DNA of 64,000 bases from Actinomyces sp. oral taxon 171 str. F0337. Lineage in GTDB: Bacteria > Actinomycetota > Actinomycetes > Actinomycetales > Actinomycetaceae. Location of the stretch: assembly GCF_005696555.1 (NCBI RefSeq), contig NZ_CP040005.1, forward strand, positions 1,984,001 through 2,048,000. Reading direction: 5' to 3'. Positions 9,294 through 17,540 of this stretch are shown here, piece by piece. The position numbers and the translations under genes are program-made. The notes beneath the pieces are model-generated. The model did no database searches. It saw only the letters and a program-made list of their open reading frames with translations, and was not told the origin of the DNA. Every line of letters starts with the position of its first letter. The stretch's first letter is position 1.

Positions 9294-9368
9294 CCGAATC
9301 TGCACACACCAACAAGAACTTCAAAGACGACACGAATACGCGTCGCCTTTGAAGAAAATGTTGTTCTG
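9294..9368. repeat. 75-bp hairpin repeat, copy 2
   Basis: Second copy of the repeat at 8166-8240 with eight substitutions. It lies between the end of the glycine-rich protein gene and the start of the aldo/keto reductase gene. Both copies are in the same orientation. Confidence 0.85.
9319..9354 (-). terminator. Stem-loop after the glycine-rich protein gene
   Basis: CTTCAAAGACGAC pairs with GTCGCCTTTGAAG with one mismatch around the same 10-base loop as copy 1. Two stem pairs differ from copy 1 by changes on both arms that keep pairing, which supports selection for the structure. On the minus strand a U-rich tail follows. Confidence 0.65.
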
Positions 9369-9389
9369 TGGGCGGTGGCGCCGGCGCTC

Positions 9390-10298
9390 TCAGCCCTGGG
9401 CGCCTGGAGAGGCGTCCTGCTGCTGGAGGACACCCGAGGAGCCTGAGCCACCCTTCTGGTTGCTGCCATCACTCGAGCCGGAGCCCGACTGCTGGCCGCC
9501 GTTCGAGCCCGAGCCGGAACCACCGGAGGCGTCCCCGTTAGGGGTGGTCCGGCCGGCTCCGCCGGAGCCTCCTCCCGGACCGCCCTGACCGTTCTGTCCG
9601 CCGGGGCCTCCCTGGCCACCTTGACCGCCGGGGCCGCCACCGGGCATCTGTCCGCCAGGCCCGCCCTGACCACCAGGGCCTCCTTGCCCGCCAGGACCTC
9701 CCTGGCCCCCTCCGGGCACGCCCTGACCGTTGCCGGCTCCCTGCTGCTGGGCGTGACCGTTCTGGGCGCTGGAACTGAGGAGCTCGTTGCTCCCCCACCC
9801 GGCCCCGAAGGAGCCCGCCAGCAGCGCCACCCCGGCAGCACCCACGACGGCGCGACGACGGTACCAGGGCCCACGAGCCTTGGCCCGGGCCTTCTTGGCC
9901 GCTGGGGACGTGGAGGGCACGGCACCGATGGCCGCCGCGTTCTGAGCATCCGGGGACACCCACGCCCCTCCCAGCCTGGTGTCGGCAGTGCTGCTGCCGG
10001 CCGCAGCTCGAGCAGTCCCGGAGTCCTTTGCGGAGTCCTGCGTGACGTCCTTGGCAGAGGCCTCGGTCCTCACCGAGCCTGCGTCAGCGGATTCCACAGT
10101 GTCCTTGAGATCCTTGAGGTCCTTGAGGTTCTTGAGGTCCTTGGCGTCCTTGCTGCCGTCACTGCCGCGACCACTGGTGGCGCCCTGCGAGAGGCGCTGC
10201 GCAGCGTCGTCGGCGGCGTCCCTGGTGGGAAGACTCTCCGTGGCCGCGTCGCGCGGGGAGGAAGTGGCGTCGCCGCCGGAGGAGACGTGCTTGGTCAT
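9390..10298 (-). CDS. Single-pass membrane protein with a Gly/Pro/Gln-rich low-complexity tail
   Basis: About 302 residues with no recognised family. The N-terminal half is cytoplasmic-looking, polar and repetitive, including several KDLK-type units near residues 50-65. One hydrophobic segment (AVVGAAGVALLAGSFGAG) follows a basic GPWYRRR stretch, which predicts a single membrane span with the C-terminus outside. The rest is a tail of GGQGGPGG-type repeats and then Ser/Gly/Asn-rich sequence. The start is the ATG with AAAGGA six bases upstream. It may be a surface-exposed disordered protein; the function is unknown. It ends in the hairpin repeat copy 2. Confidence 0.7.
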   Translation of the reverse strand: MTKHVSSGGDATSSPRDAATESLPTRDAADDAAQRLSQGATSGRGSDGSKDAKDLKNLKDLKDLKDTVESADAGSVRTEASAKDVTQDSAKDSGTARAAAGSSTADTRLGGAWVSPDAQNAAAIGAVPSTSPAAKKARAKARGPWYRRRAVVGAAGVALLAGSFGAGWGSNELLSSSAQNGHAQQQGAGNGQGVPGGGQGGPGGQGGPGGQGGPGGQMPGGGPGGQGGQGGPGGQNGQGGPGGGSGGAGRTTPNGDASGGSGSGSNGGQQSGSGSSDGSNQKGGSGSSGVLQQQDASPGAQG

Positions 10299-10416
10299 GG
10301 GTGTCCTTTCAGTCCGTTTCCCGGCCCGGCCGGGGCTGGAACAGACGTTAGGGACCCGCACTGTGCCCGGGGCAGGTCAAGCCTGTGGACCACCTATGTC
10401 CGGCGATCCCGCTCCC

Positions 10417-11199
10417 CTACCGCTCCCGGGCCACCAGCGTGTTGGATGCCTGGGCCCGGGGCCGCACCACCATGGAGTCGATGTTGACGTGGGCGGGCAG
10501 CTCCAGCGTCCAGGCGATGCAGGCGGCGACATCGTCGGCGCTCAGGGGCTCTGCGACACCGGCGTAGACCTTCGCGGCGGCCTCGGCATCGCCGTGAAGG
10601 CGGTTGAGGGAGAACTCCTCGGTGGCCACCATGCCGGGTGCGATCTCAATGACGCGCACCGGCTCACCCACCAGCTCCAGGCGCAGCGTGTTCGCGATGA
10701 TCCGCTCGGCGTGCTTGGCCGCCACGTAACCGCCCCCACCGGGGTAGGTGTCGTGGGCCGCCGTGGAGGTGAGGAAGACCAGGTCCCCGCCCCGCTCCCG
10801 CAGTCCCGGAAGGAAGGCCTGGCTCACGCGCAGGGCCGCAAGCACGTTGCGCTCATACATGGTGGCCCACTCCTCGACGCTGCCCTCGGCGACCGGGTCG
10901 ACCCCCAGCGCACCACCGGCGTTGTTGACGACGGCGTCAACAGACCCCTCAGCGAGCACCTCACTGGCCAGGCGCGCGACGTCGTCGGGCTCCTGGAGAT
11001 CGGCGGCCACCCACGTGCACCCGGTCTCGGCGGCCAGCGCCTCAAGGCGTTCCACCCGCCGCGCGGTGGCGACAACCTCCCACCCGTGGGAGCGCAGGAG
11101 GCGAACGGTGGCGGCGCCGATGCCGGTGGAGGCCCCGGTCACCAGGGCGCGGCGGGCCGGTGCGGAGTCGACGGTGACGTTCTTGCGGTTCTCACTCAT
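10417..11199 (-). CDS. Short-chain dehydrogenase/reductase
   Basis: Classical SDR of 260 residues. The NAD(P)-binding glycine motif TGASTGIG is near residue 18, NNAG is near residue 90, and the active-site pair appears as YVAAK near residue 157 after a Ser in VFLTSTAA. The order and spacing match soluble NAD(P)-dependent oxidoreductases resembling serine/3-hydroxy acid dehydrogenases, but the substrate is not readable. It is transcribed divergently from the permease gene that starts at 11315, with a shared intergenic region of about 115 bp. Confidence 0.9.
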   Translation of the reverse strand: MSENRKNVTVDSAPARRALVTGASTGIGAATVRLLRSHGWEVVATARRVERLEALAAETGCTWVAADLQEPDDVARLASEVLAEGSVDAVVNNAGGALGVDPVAEGSVEEWATMYERNVLAALRVSQAFLPGLRERGGDLVFLTSTAAHDTYPGGGGYVAAKHAERIIANTLRLELVGEPVRVIEIAPGMVATEEFSLNRLHGDAEAAAKVYAGVAEPLSADDVAACIAWTLELPAHVNIDSMVVRPRAQASNTLVARER

Positions 11200-11314
11200 G
11201 AGCCCACGATACGTCTCCGTCATGCTCACCTGGCACAATCGACCACGATTCGCACGGGTCCACCCAGGCCCACTCGCGAAGCCCAGTACAGTCGGCCCCA
11301 CCGGAAGGCCCCCT

Positions 11315-12682
11315 ATGAACGCCGTCATCCTCGCCGTCCTGGTCATGCTCATCCTGGCGATGCTGCGCGTCCATGTGGTCCTGTCCCTGTTCGTCGGCGC
11401 GCTCGCCGGCGGGTTGAGCGCCGGCCTGGGCGTCAGCCACACCATGGTCGCCTTCCAGAACGGGCTGGCCGACGGGGCCAAGATCGCGCTGTCCTACGCG
11501 CTCCTGGGAGCCTTCGCCATGGCGGTGGCGCACTCGGGCCTGCCCCAGCTGCTGGCGAACTGGCTCATCGGCAGAATCGAGAACGAGGACGAGTCCGCCT
11601 CCCGTAAGGCCGTGCGCACCACCACCATTCTGGTGCTGGGAGGGATCACGGCCATGGCAGTCATGAGTCAGAACCTCATCCCGGTTCACATTGCCTTCAT
11701 TCCTCTCGTGGTCCCGCCGCTGCTCATCGTCATGAGCCGGCTGCAGCTGGACCGCCGCGCCGTGACCTGCGCCATCACCTTCGGGCTGGTCACCACTTAC
11801 ATGTTCCTGCCCCTGGGATTCGGACGGGTCTTCCTCCACGACATCCTCTACGCCAACATCCAGGAGGCGGGCCTGGACGTCTCCCAGATCTCAGCCACCC
11901 ACGCCATGGGGATCCCGGCGCTGGGCATGGTCGTGGGGCTGCTCATCGCCGTGTTCGTCACCTACCGCAAGCCCCGCGCCTACCGGATCGACACCGGCGG
12001 CGGCACCGGCTCAGGCGAGGAGATCTCCGGCCCGGTCGAGATCGACCGCCACAAGGTCGCGATCGCCCTGGTCGCCGTCGTCGCCTGCTTCATGGTCCAG
12101 ACCTTCCTGACCTGGACGGAGTCCAAGGCCGACCCGCTCCTGGTCGGGGCGCTGACAGGCCTGCTGCTGTTCATGGCCACCCGGGCCGTCACCATCGCCG
12201 AGGCCGATGACATCTTCACCGACGGCATGCGGATGATGGCTCTCATCGGGCTCATCATGATCACGGCGCAGGGCTTCGCCGCCGTCCTGAAGGAGACCAA
12301 GCAGATCGAGCCGCTGGTGAAGTCGGCGACCTCCCTGTTCGCGGACTCCAAGCCCGCCGCCGCCTTCGTCATGCTGCTCGTGGGCCTCATCGTGACGATG
12401 GGCATCGGCTCATCCTTCTCCACCCTGCCGATCATCTCGGCGATCTATGTGCCGCTGTGCGTCTCCCTGGGCTTCTCGCCGGTTGCCACGGTCTCCCTCA
12501 TCGGGACCGCAGGGGCCCTGGGGGACGCAGGCTCACCGGCGTCGGACTCCACGCTGGGTCCCACAGCCGGGCTCAACGCCGACGGGCAGCACGACCACAT
12601 GCGCGACTCGGTCATCCCGACCTTCCTGCACTTCAACATCCCCCTGCTCATCGCCGGCTGGATCGCCGCGATGGTGCTCTGA
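11315..12682 (+). CDS. NhaC/YuiF-type antiporter family integral membrane protein
   Basis: A 455-residue protein with about eleven hydrophobic segments. Segments such as LSLFVGALAGGLSAGLG, GGITAMAVMSQNLIPVH and TAGALGDAGSPASDSTLG are characteristic of the NhaC-like / YuiF-like family of sodium-proton antiporter annotations within the ion transporter superfamily. The real substrate (cation or organic anion/amino acid) is not settled by sequence. The start ATG has GGAAGG seven bases upstream. proC follows on the same strand after 87 bp and may be cotranscribed. Confidence 0.8.
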   Translation: MNAVILAVLVMLILAMLRVHVVLSLFVGALAGGLSAGLGVSHTMVAFQNGLADGAKIALSYALLGAFAMAVAHSGLPQLLANWLIGRIENEDESASRKAVRTTTILVLGGITAMAVMSQNLIPVHIAFIPLVVPPLLIVMSRLQLDRRAVTCAITFGLVTTYMFLPLGFGRVFLHDILYANIQEAGLDVSQISATHAMGIPALGMVVGLLIAVFVTYRKPRAYRIDTGGGTGSGEEISGPVEIDRHKVAIALVAVVACFMVQTFLTWTESKADPLLVGALTGLLLFMATRAVTIAEADDIFTDGMRMMALIGLIMITAQGFAAVLKETKQIEPLVKSATSLFADSKPAAAFVMLLVGLIVTMGIGSSFSTLPIISAIYVPLCVSLGFSPVATVSLIGTAGALGDAGSPASDSTLGPTAGLNADGQHDHMRDSVIPTFLHFNIPLLIAGWIAAMVL

Positions 12683-12769
12683 AGGCCACCGGCCCCCGGA
12701 AGTCTCACCGCCCGGCACACCGGCACGGTACGGTGATGACCTCACGTCGCAGACGAGCAGGAGGCCTTC

Positions 12770-13594
12770 ATGCGTATCGGGTTCATCGGCGCCGGCAACA
12801 TGGTCAGCGCCATTGTGCGAGGGGCCGTGGCCGCGGGGACACCGGCCGGGCACCTGCTCCTGACCAGCAAGCACGGCTCCGCCGAGCGCCTGGCCGGGCA
12901 GGTCGGAGCAGTCCACGTGCCCGACGCCGCCGAGCTGGTCTCACGCAGCGACGTCCTCATCCTGGGACTCAAGCCCTACGTCATCCCCGACGTCCTGCCC
13001 CGGCTGTCGGAGGCCATCGGCCGCAGCAGGCCCCTGGTGGTCTCCATCGCTGCCGGCCTGACCCTGGAGCGCCTGGAGTCGATGCTGCCCGACGGGGCCC
13101 GGGTGGTGCGCACCATGCCGAACATGGCCGCCGCCGTGGGCGAGTCGATGACGGCACTGGCCCCGGGGAGCAGTGCGAGCGCCTCGGACCTGGAGACGGT
13201 GCGCACCCTCATGGAGAGCATCGGTCGCACCGTCATCCTGGAGGAGAAGGACTTCTCCTCCTTCATTGGCCTGGCGGGCTCCTCCCCCGCCCTGGTGTGC
13301 GCCTTCATCGATGCCCTGGCGCGCGCCGGCGTCATGGGTGGCATCCCCAAGGCCCTGGCCGTCCAGATCGTGGCTCAGGCGGTGCTGGGGACCGCCCGCA
13401 CGGTGCAGACCGAGGCTCAGCGCACCGCGGAGGGAGGCAATGGCCGCACCCCGGCCGACCTCATCGACGCGGTCTGCTCCCCCGGCGGCACGTCGGTGGC
13501 GGGCATGGTGGCCCTGGAACGGGCCGGTTTCTCCGACGCCGTCGTGCGCGCCTTCGAGGCCATCGCCGAGCGCGACCGGCAGCTGGGCGCCTGA
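12770..13594 (+). CDS. proC: Pyrroline-5-carboxylate reductase
   Basis: Last step of proline synthesis: NAD(P)H reduction of 1-pyrroline-5-carboxylate. The 274-residue protein starts with the Rossmann motif GFIGAGNM, contains VVRTMPNMAAAVGE, and the ProC C-terminal signature region LIDAVCSPGGTSVAGM near residue 235. Length is normal for the family. The ATG is preceded by AGGAGG at good spacing. Confidence 0.96.
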   Translation: MRIGFIGAGNMVSAIVRGAVAAGTPAGHLLLTSKHGSAERLAGQVGAVHVPDAAELVSRSDVLILGLKPYVIPDVLPRLSEAIGRSRPLVVSIAAGLTLERLESMLPDGARVVRTMPNMAAAVGESMTALAPGSSASASDLETVRTLMESIGRTVILEEKDFSSFIGLAGSSPALVCAFIDALARAGVMGGIPKALAVQIVAQAVLGTARTVQTEAQRTAEGGNGRTPADLIDAVCSPGGTSVAGMVALERAGFSDAVVRAFEAIAERDRQLGA

Positions 13595-13730
13595 GCTCAG
13601 ACGCGGTCCCACCCCGCTGCCGCACGCCACCACAGGCACAGCGTGCGCAGCACGACCCTTTTCTGCGTCCCGACACGATAAAGCGGCTCTCAACAACCCT
13701 GTCGTGATTCAAAGCACAGATCATTCTTGC

Positions 13731-13759
13731 TTGTCGTCAGGTAAATGCATGGCTAATGT
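13731..13759 (+). promoter_or_regulatory. Promoter of the sulfate assimilation operon, giving a leaderless leader peptide
   Basis: A -35-like TTGTCG (13731-13736) and a -10-like TAATGT (13754-13759) are separated by 17 bases. The ATG of the cysteine-rich leader peptide follows the -10 after exactly 7 bases, the spacing at which actinobacterial leaderless transcripts start at their own initiation codon. No ribosome site precedes that ATG, in agreement with leaderless translation. Confidence 0.6.
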
Positions 13760-13766
13760 TTCGGCC

Positions 13767-13853
13767 ATGACCTTCTCTCACGCAGCTCGCTTCAGCGGTA
13801 CCCATCCCGCTGACGTTCTGCGTGCCCATGCTGTCATGTGTTGTCGGGCCTGA
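13767..13853 (+). CDS. Cysteine-ending leader peptide upstream of the sulfite reductase operon
   Basis: A 28-codon ORF whose last residues are VMCCRA, with two adjacent TGT cysteine codons just before the stop. It lies 188 bases upstream of the sulfite reductase start and seems to be leaderless. Mycobacteria use leaderless polycysteine leader ORFs as cysteine-responsive attenuators before sulfur genes, and this ORF has the same logic: a ribosome stalled for Cys-tRNA at CC would change folding of the RNA ahead. The peptide itself needs no function. Confidence 0.7.
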   Translation: MTFSHAARFSGTHPADVLRAHAVMCCRA

Positions 13854-13869
13854 CCAGCGCCTGACACCA

Positions 13870-14041
13870 CGGGGACTTCACCCCCGCAACGAGGTATCCG
13901 GCGCAATGAAGCGTCCGGAAGGCCCCGTTGAGACGGCTGACGCCAACCGAACGGCCCTGCAGGCTCTGCACGCAGCTGCACACCAGGCCGACCCCGGACG
14001 CTCCTCATACGCCAATGACACGCCACCGTCATGGAGGAGCA
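13870..14041 (+). promoter_or_regulatory. Leader RNA with a hairpin that sequesters the sulfite reductase ribosome site
   Basis: GCTCCTCAT (14000-14008) can pair with ATGGAGGAGC (14031-14040), hiding the Shine-Dalgarno sequence GGAGGAG that stands directly before the reductase ATG at 14042. Further upstream are CGGGG-loop-CCCCG (13870-13886) and a TCCGGCGC/GCGTCCGGA hairpin (13897-13919). These provide alternative foldings between the leader peptide and the first structural gene, as an attenuator requires. The pairings were found by eye; no energies were calculated. Confidence 0.55.
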
Positions 14042-15745
14042 ATGACCACCACCGTCACGCCACCCGCGCGCACTCTGCGCCCGCCGCGCAAGGCCCGTTC
14101 CAACGGCCAGTGGGCCCTCGACGGGCGCAAGCCGCTCAATGACAACGAGGCCTTCAAGCAGGACGGGGACCCGCTGGCGGTGCGCGACCGGATCATGCAC
14201 ATCTACGGCCCCGGCGGCTACGAGACCATCGCACCCGACGACCTCAACGGCCGTTTCCGCTGGTGGGGCCTGTACACCCAGCGCAAGCAGGGCATCGACG
14301 GCGGCCGCACCGCCCAGCTGGACGTCTCCGAGCTCTCCGACCACTACTTCCTGCAGCGGGTGCGTCTGGACGGTGGGAGTCTGAGCCGCGAGCAGCTGCG
14401 GGTACTGGGCTCGGTCTCCAACGACTTCGCCCGCGGCACCGCCGACATCACCGATCGCCAGAACATCCAGCTCCACTGGGTGGAGATCGGCAGCGTGCCT
14501 GAGCTGTGGCAGCGCCTGGAGTCGGTGGGTCTGACCACGATCGAGGGCTGCGGGGACACACCCCGGGGGTTCCTGGTCTCCCCGGTGGCCGGCATCGCCA
14601 AGGACGAGGTCATCGATCCGACCCCACTGGCCCGGGCCATCAAGGACACCTACCTGGGCGACCCCGAGCTGGCCAATCTGCCCCGCAAGTTCAAGACGGC
14701 CATCACCGGCTCCCCCAGCCTCGACATCCTCCACGAGATCAACGACATCTCCTTTGTCGGCGTCAACCACCCCGAGCTCGGTCCCGGCTACGACCTGTGG
14801 GTGGCCGGCGCCCTGTCCACCGCCCCACGTCTGGGCCAGCGGCTGGGGGCCTTCGTCACGCCGGAGGACGCCCTCGACGTCTGGTACGGCGTCATCCGCA
14901 TCTTCCGCGACTACGGCTACCGTCGCCTGCGCAACAAGGCCCGGCTGAAGTTCCTCATGGCCGAGTGGGGGCCGGAGAGATTCCGCCAGGTCCTCCAGGA
15001 CGACTACCTGGGGCGCGCCCTGCCCGACGGACCGGCCCCCGAGGAGCCGAGCGGGGACTCCGACCACATCGGCGTCCACGAGCAGAAGGACGGCCGCTTC
15101 TGGGTGGGGGCCAAGCCACCCGTCGGCCGGTTGAGCGGTGACGTCCTGCTGGGTCTGGCCGACCTGGCTGAGCGGGTCGGCTCGGACCGCGTGCGCACCA
15201 CCCCGCTGCAGAACCTGCTGCTCCTGGACGTGCCTGCCGACAGAGTCGACGAGGCCGTCGCCGGCCTGCGGGCGCTGGGGCTCGATCCTGACCCGGGTGC
15301 CTTCACCCGCTCGACCCTGGCCTGCACCGGGCTGGAGTTCTGCAAGTTCGCGATCGTGGAGACCAAGAAGCTGGCAGCGCGCGTATCGGCCGAGCTCGAC
15401 GCACGCCTGGCGGACACCGACCTCGAGCGACGCATCACCCTGACCGTCAACGGCTGCCCGAACTCCTGCGCCCGCATCCAGATCGCCGACATCGGCCTCA
15501 AGGGCCAGATCATCACGGTCGACGGCGAGCAGATGCCCGGCTTCCAGGTGCACCTGGGCGGCGGCCTGGCCACCGACGGACGCACCGAGGCCGGTCTGGG
15601 CCGCACGGTCAGGGGCCTCAAGGTCCCCGCCTCCGGCCTGACCGACTACGTCGAGCGCCTGGTGCGCCGCTACCTGGACCAGCGCCTCCCTGAGGAGACC
15701 TTCGCCCAGTGGGCGCACCGAGCCGATGAGGAGGCCCTGCAGTGA
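14042..15745 (+). CDS. cysI: Ferredoxin-dependent assimilatory sulfite reductase (nitrite/sulfite reductase family)
   Basis: Six-electron reduction of sulfite to sulfide with siroheme and a [4Fe-4S] cluster. In the 567-residue protein the cluster and siroheme ligands are CTGLEFC near residue 427 and NGCPNSC near residue 478, the C-x5-C ... C-x3-C pattern of the family. Nitrite reductases share these motifs; sulfite is chosen because cysH, cysD, cysN and siroheme genes follow. The ATG has GGAGGAG directly upstream. The gene starts an operon whose next seven junctions are overlaps or very short gaps, and it is preceded by a cysteine leader peptide. Confidence 0.93.
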   Translation: MTTTVTPPARTLRPPRKARSNGQWALDGRKPLNDNEAFKQDGDPLAVRDRIMHIYGPGGYETIAPDDLNGRFRWWGLYTQRKQGIDGGRTAQLDVSELSDHYFLQRVRLDGGSLSREQLRVLGSVSNDFARGTADITDRQNIQLHWVEIGSVPELWQRLESVGLTTIEGCGDTPRGFLVSPVAGIAKDEVIDPTPLARAIKDTYLGDPELANLPRKFKTAITGSPSLDILHEINDISFVGVNHPELGPGYDLWVAGALSTAPRLGQRLGAFVTPEDALDVWYGVIRIFRDYGYRRLRNKARLKFLMAEWGPERFRQVLQDDYLGRALPDGPAPEEPSGDSDHIGVHEQKDGRFWVGAKPPVGRLSGDVLLGLADLAERVGSDRVRTTPLQNLLLLDVPADRVDEAVAGLRALGLDPDPGAFTRSTLACTGLEFCKFAIVETKKLAARVSAELDARLADTDLERRITLTVNGCPNSCARIQIADIGLKGQIITVDGEQMPGFQVHLGGGLATDGRTEAGLGRTVRGLKVPASGLTDYVERLVRRYLDQRLPEETFAQWAHRADEEALQ

Positions 15746-16533
15746 GCGCCGCAACCGCTGAAAGTGCCCGGGTGCCCCTGGGCCTGCCGCACCGGGCTCC
15801 TGCCGCCTCAAGGTCACGGGGCGCCGGCCGGGCCTCGCTGCGGTCCGCCGAGGAGCTGCACGCCCTCGCCGAGGCCGGAGCGCGCGAGCTCGGAGACGAC
15901 GCCCCGGCCCTCGACGTCGCCCAGTGGGCGGCCCAGAACTTCCCCAGCACACTGGCCGTGGCCTGCTCCATGGCCGACGCCGTCCTGCCGCACGTGATCT
16001 CCCGGGTCCTGCCCGGCGTCGACGTCCTCTTCCTGGACACCGGGTACCACTTCGCGGAGACCGTGGGCACCCGCGACGCGGTGGCCGCCACCATGGACGT
16101 CACCGTCGTCGACGTGGCTCCCGAGCTGAGCGTGGCCGAGCAGGACGAGCGCCACGGGCCGGACCTGTGGTCACGGGACCCGGCCGCCTGCTGCCGTCTG
16201 CGCAAGGTCGAGCCGCTGGCCCGGGCCCTGAGCGGCTACGAGGCCTGGGCCACCGGGGTGCGCCGCGAGGACGCCCCCACCCGCACCCGCACGCCGCTGA
16301 TCGGATGGGACACCACCCACGAGATCGTCAAGATCAACCCCCTGGCCGCTTGGAGCATGGCGGACCTGACCGGCTACGCCGACCAGCACGGCGTTCTCAT
16401 CAACCCCCTCCTCTACGACGGCTACCCCTCGATCGGCTGCGCCCCGTGCACGGCGCGAGTCAACCCCGGAGACGACCCCCGTTCCGGCCGCTGGGCCGGA
16501 TTCACCAAGACAGAATGCGGAATCCACCTATGA
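15742..16533 (+). CDS. cysH: Adenylylsulfate (APS) reductase, iron-sulfur type
   Basis: Reduces APS (or PAPS) to sulfite with thioredoxin or a similar donor. The 263-residue protein has the fold motif FLDTGYHF, the CC pair in DPAACCRLRKV and the CAPC pair in IGCAPCTARV; these four cysteines bind the [4Fe-4S] cluster that marks APS-using enzymes. The C-terminal KTECGIHL carries the catalytic cysteine. The GTG start overlaps the TGA of the upstream gene by 4 bp, so translation is coupled. No CysC-type APS kinase is seen nearby, in agreement with APS as substrate. Confidence 0.94.
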   Translation: MSAATAESARVPLGLPHRAPAASRSRGAGRASLRSAEELHALAEAGARELGDDAPALDVAQWAAQNFPSTLAVACSMADAVLPHVISRVLPGVDVLFLDTGYHFAETVGTRDAVAATMDVTVVDVAPELSVAEQDERHGPDLWSRDPAACCRLRKVEPLARALSGYEAWATGVRREDAPTRTRTPLIGWDTTHEIVKINPLAAWSMADLTGYADQHGVLINPLLYDGYPSIGCAPCTARVNPGDDPRSGRWAGFTKTECGIHL

Positions 16534-17540
16534 GCATCACCCTGACCCTCACCCAATCGGCCCCGATCTCCTCCCCCGACCCTGCTCAGGCTCCGGGCCG
16601 CGAACCGGTCGGTCTCGCTGACCTTTCCTGGGCCGCCACGGCCGCCGAGACCCTGGACATCCTTGACGTCCTGGAGGCCGAGGCCATCCTCATCATCAGG
16701 GAGATCGCCGCCGAGTGCCGCCGTCCCGTGCTGCTGTTCTCCGGGGGCAAGGACTCCGTGGTCATGCTGCACCTGGCGCGCAAGGCCTTCTGGCCCGCTC
16801 CGATCCCCTTCCCGGTCCTGCACGTGGACACCGGTCACAACTTCCCCGAGGTGCTGGCCTACCGCGACCGGACGGTCGAGGACCTCGGTCTGCGGCTCGT
16901 GGTGGCCCGCGTCCAGGACTACATCGACGACGGCCGTCTGCGCGAGCGCACCGACGGCACCCGCAACCCGCTCCAGACGATCCCACTCCTCGACGCCATC
17001 GAGGAGGGCGGCTTCGACGGCGTCTTCGGCGGCGGACGCCGCGACGAGGAGAAGGCCCGGGCCAAGGAGCGCATCGTCTCCCTGCGCGACGAGTTCGGCC
17101 AGTGGGACCCGCGCAACCAGCGCCCCGAGCTGTGGAACCTGCTCAACCCCCGCCATCGACCCGGCGAGCACGTGCGGGTCTTCCCCTTGAGCAACTGGAC
17201 CGAGCTGGACGTGTGGCGCTACATCGAGCGCGAGGACATCGCGCTGCCCAGCCTCTACTACGCCCATGAGCGCGAGGTCTTCCTGCGCGACGGGATGTGG
17301 CTGGCGGGCGGCGGCGTCAACCGGCTGCGCGACGGTGAGGAGGTCGTCACCCGCACCGTGCGCTACCGCACCGTGGGCGACATGTCCTGCACGGGCGCCG
17401 TCGAGTCCGACGCCGCCACCAACCACGACATCGTCCTGGAGGTCGCCGCCTCCACCCTGACCGAGCGGGGAGCCACCCGCGCCGATGACCGCCTGAGCGA
17501 GGCGGCCATGGAGGACCGCAAGAAGGAGGGCTACTTCTGA
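16530..17540 (+). CDS. cysD: Sulfate adenylyltransferase subunit 2 (small subunit)
   Basis: PP-loop ATP pyrophosphatase subunit that makes APS from sulfate and ATP together with CysN. The loop SGGKDS is near residues 71-76, followed by HVDTGHNF and the conserved GGRRDEEKARAKER segment. It has 336 residues; the family usually has about 300, the excess being an N-terminal Ser/Pro-rich tail. The ATG overlaps the cysH stop (ATGA). A much longer in-frame reading through cysH is rejected because it would be antisensical to the cysH product. Confidence 0.96.
   Translation: MSITLTLTQSAPISSPDPAQAPGREPVGLADLSWAATAAETLDILDVLEAEAILIIREIAAECRRPVLLFSGGKDSVVMLHLARKAFWPAPIPFPVLHVDTGHNFPEVLAYRDRTVEDLGLRLVVARVQDYIDDGRLRERTDGTRNPLQTIPLLDAIEEGGFDGVFGGGRRDEEKARAKERIVSLRDEFGQWDPRNQRPELWNLLNPRHRPGEHVRVFPLSNWTELDVWRYIEREDIALPSLYYAHEREVFLRDGMWLAGGGVNRLRDGEEVVTRTVRYRTVGDMSCTGAVESDAATNHDIVLEVAASTLTERGATRADDRLSEAAMEDRKKEGYF

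Noticed and set aside
10080..10150. Short direct repeats that might be a CRISPR array
   Set aside because: They are codon repeats for KDLK units inside a coding gene, with no spacers.
13870..14041. A SAM- or cysteine-binding riboswitch in the sulfite reductase leader
   Set aside because: I found no conserved SAM riboswitch core, and the leader peptide with SD hairpin explains the region.
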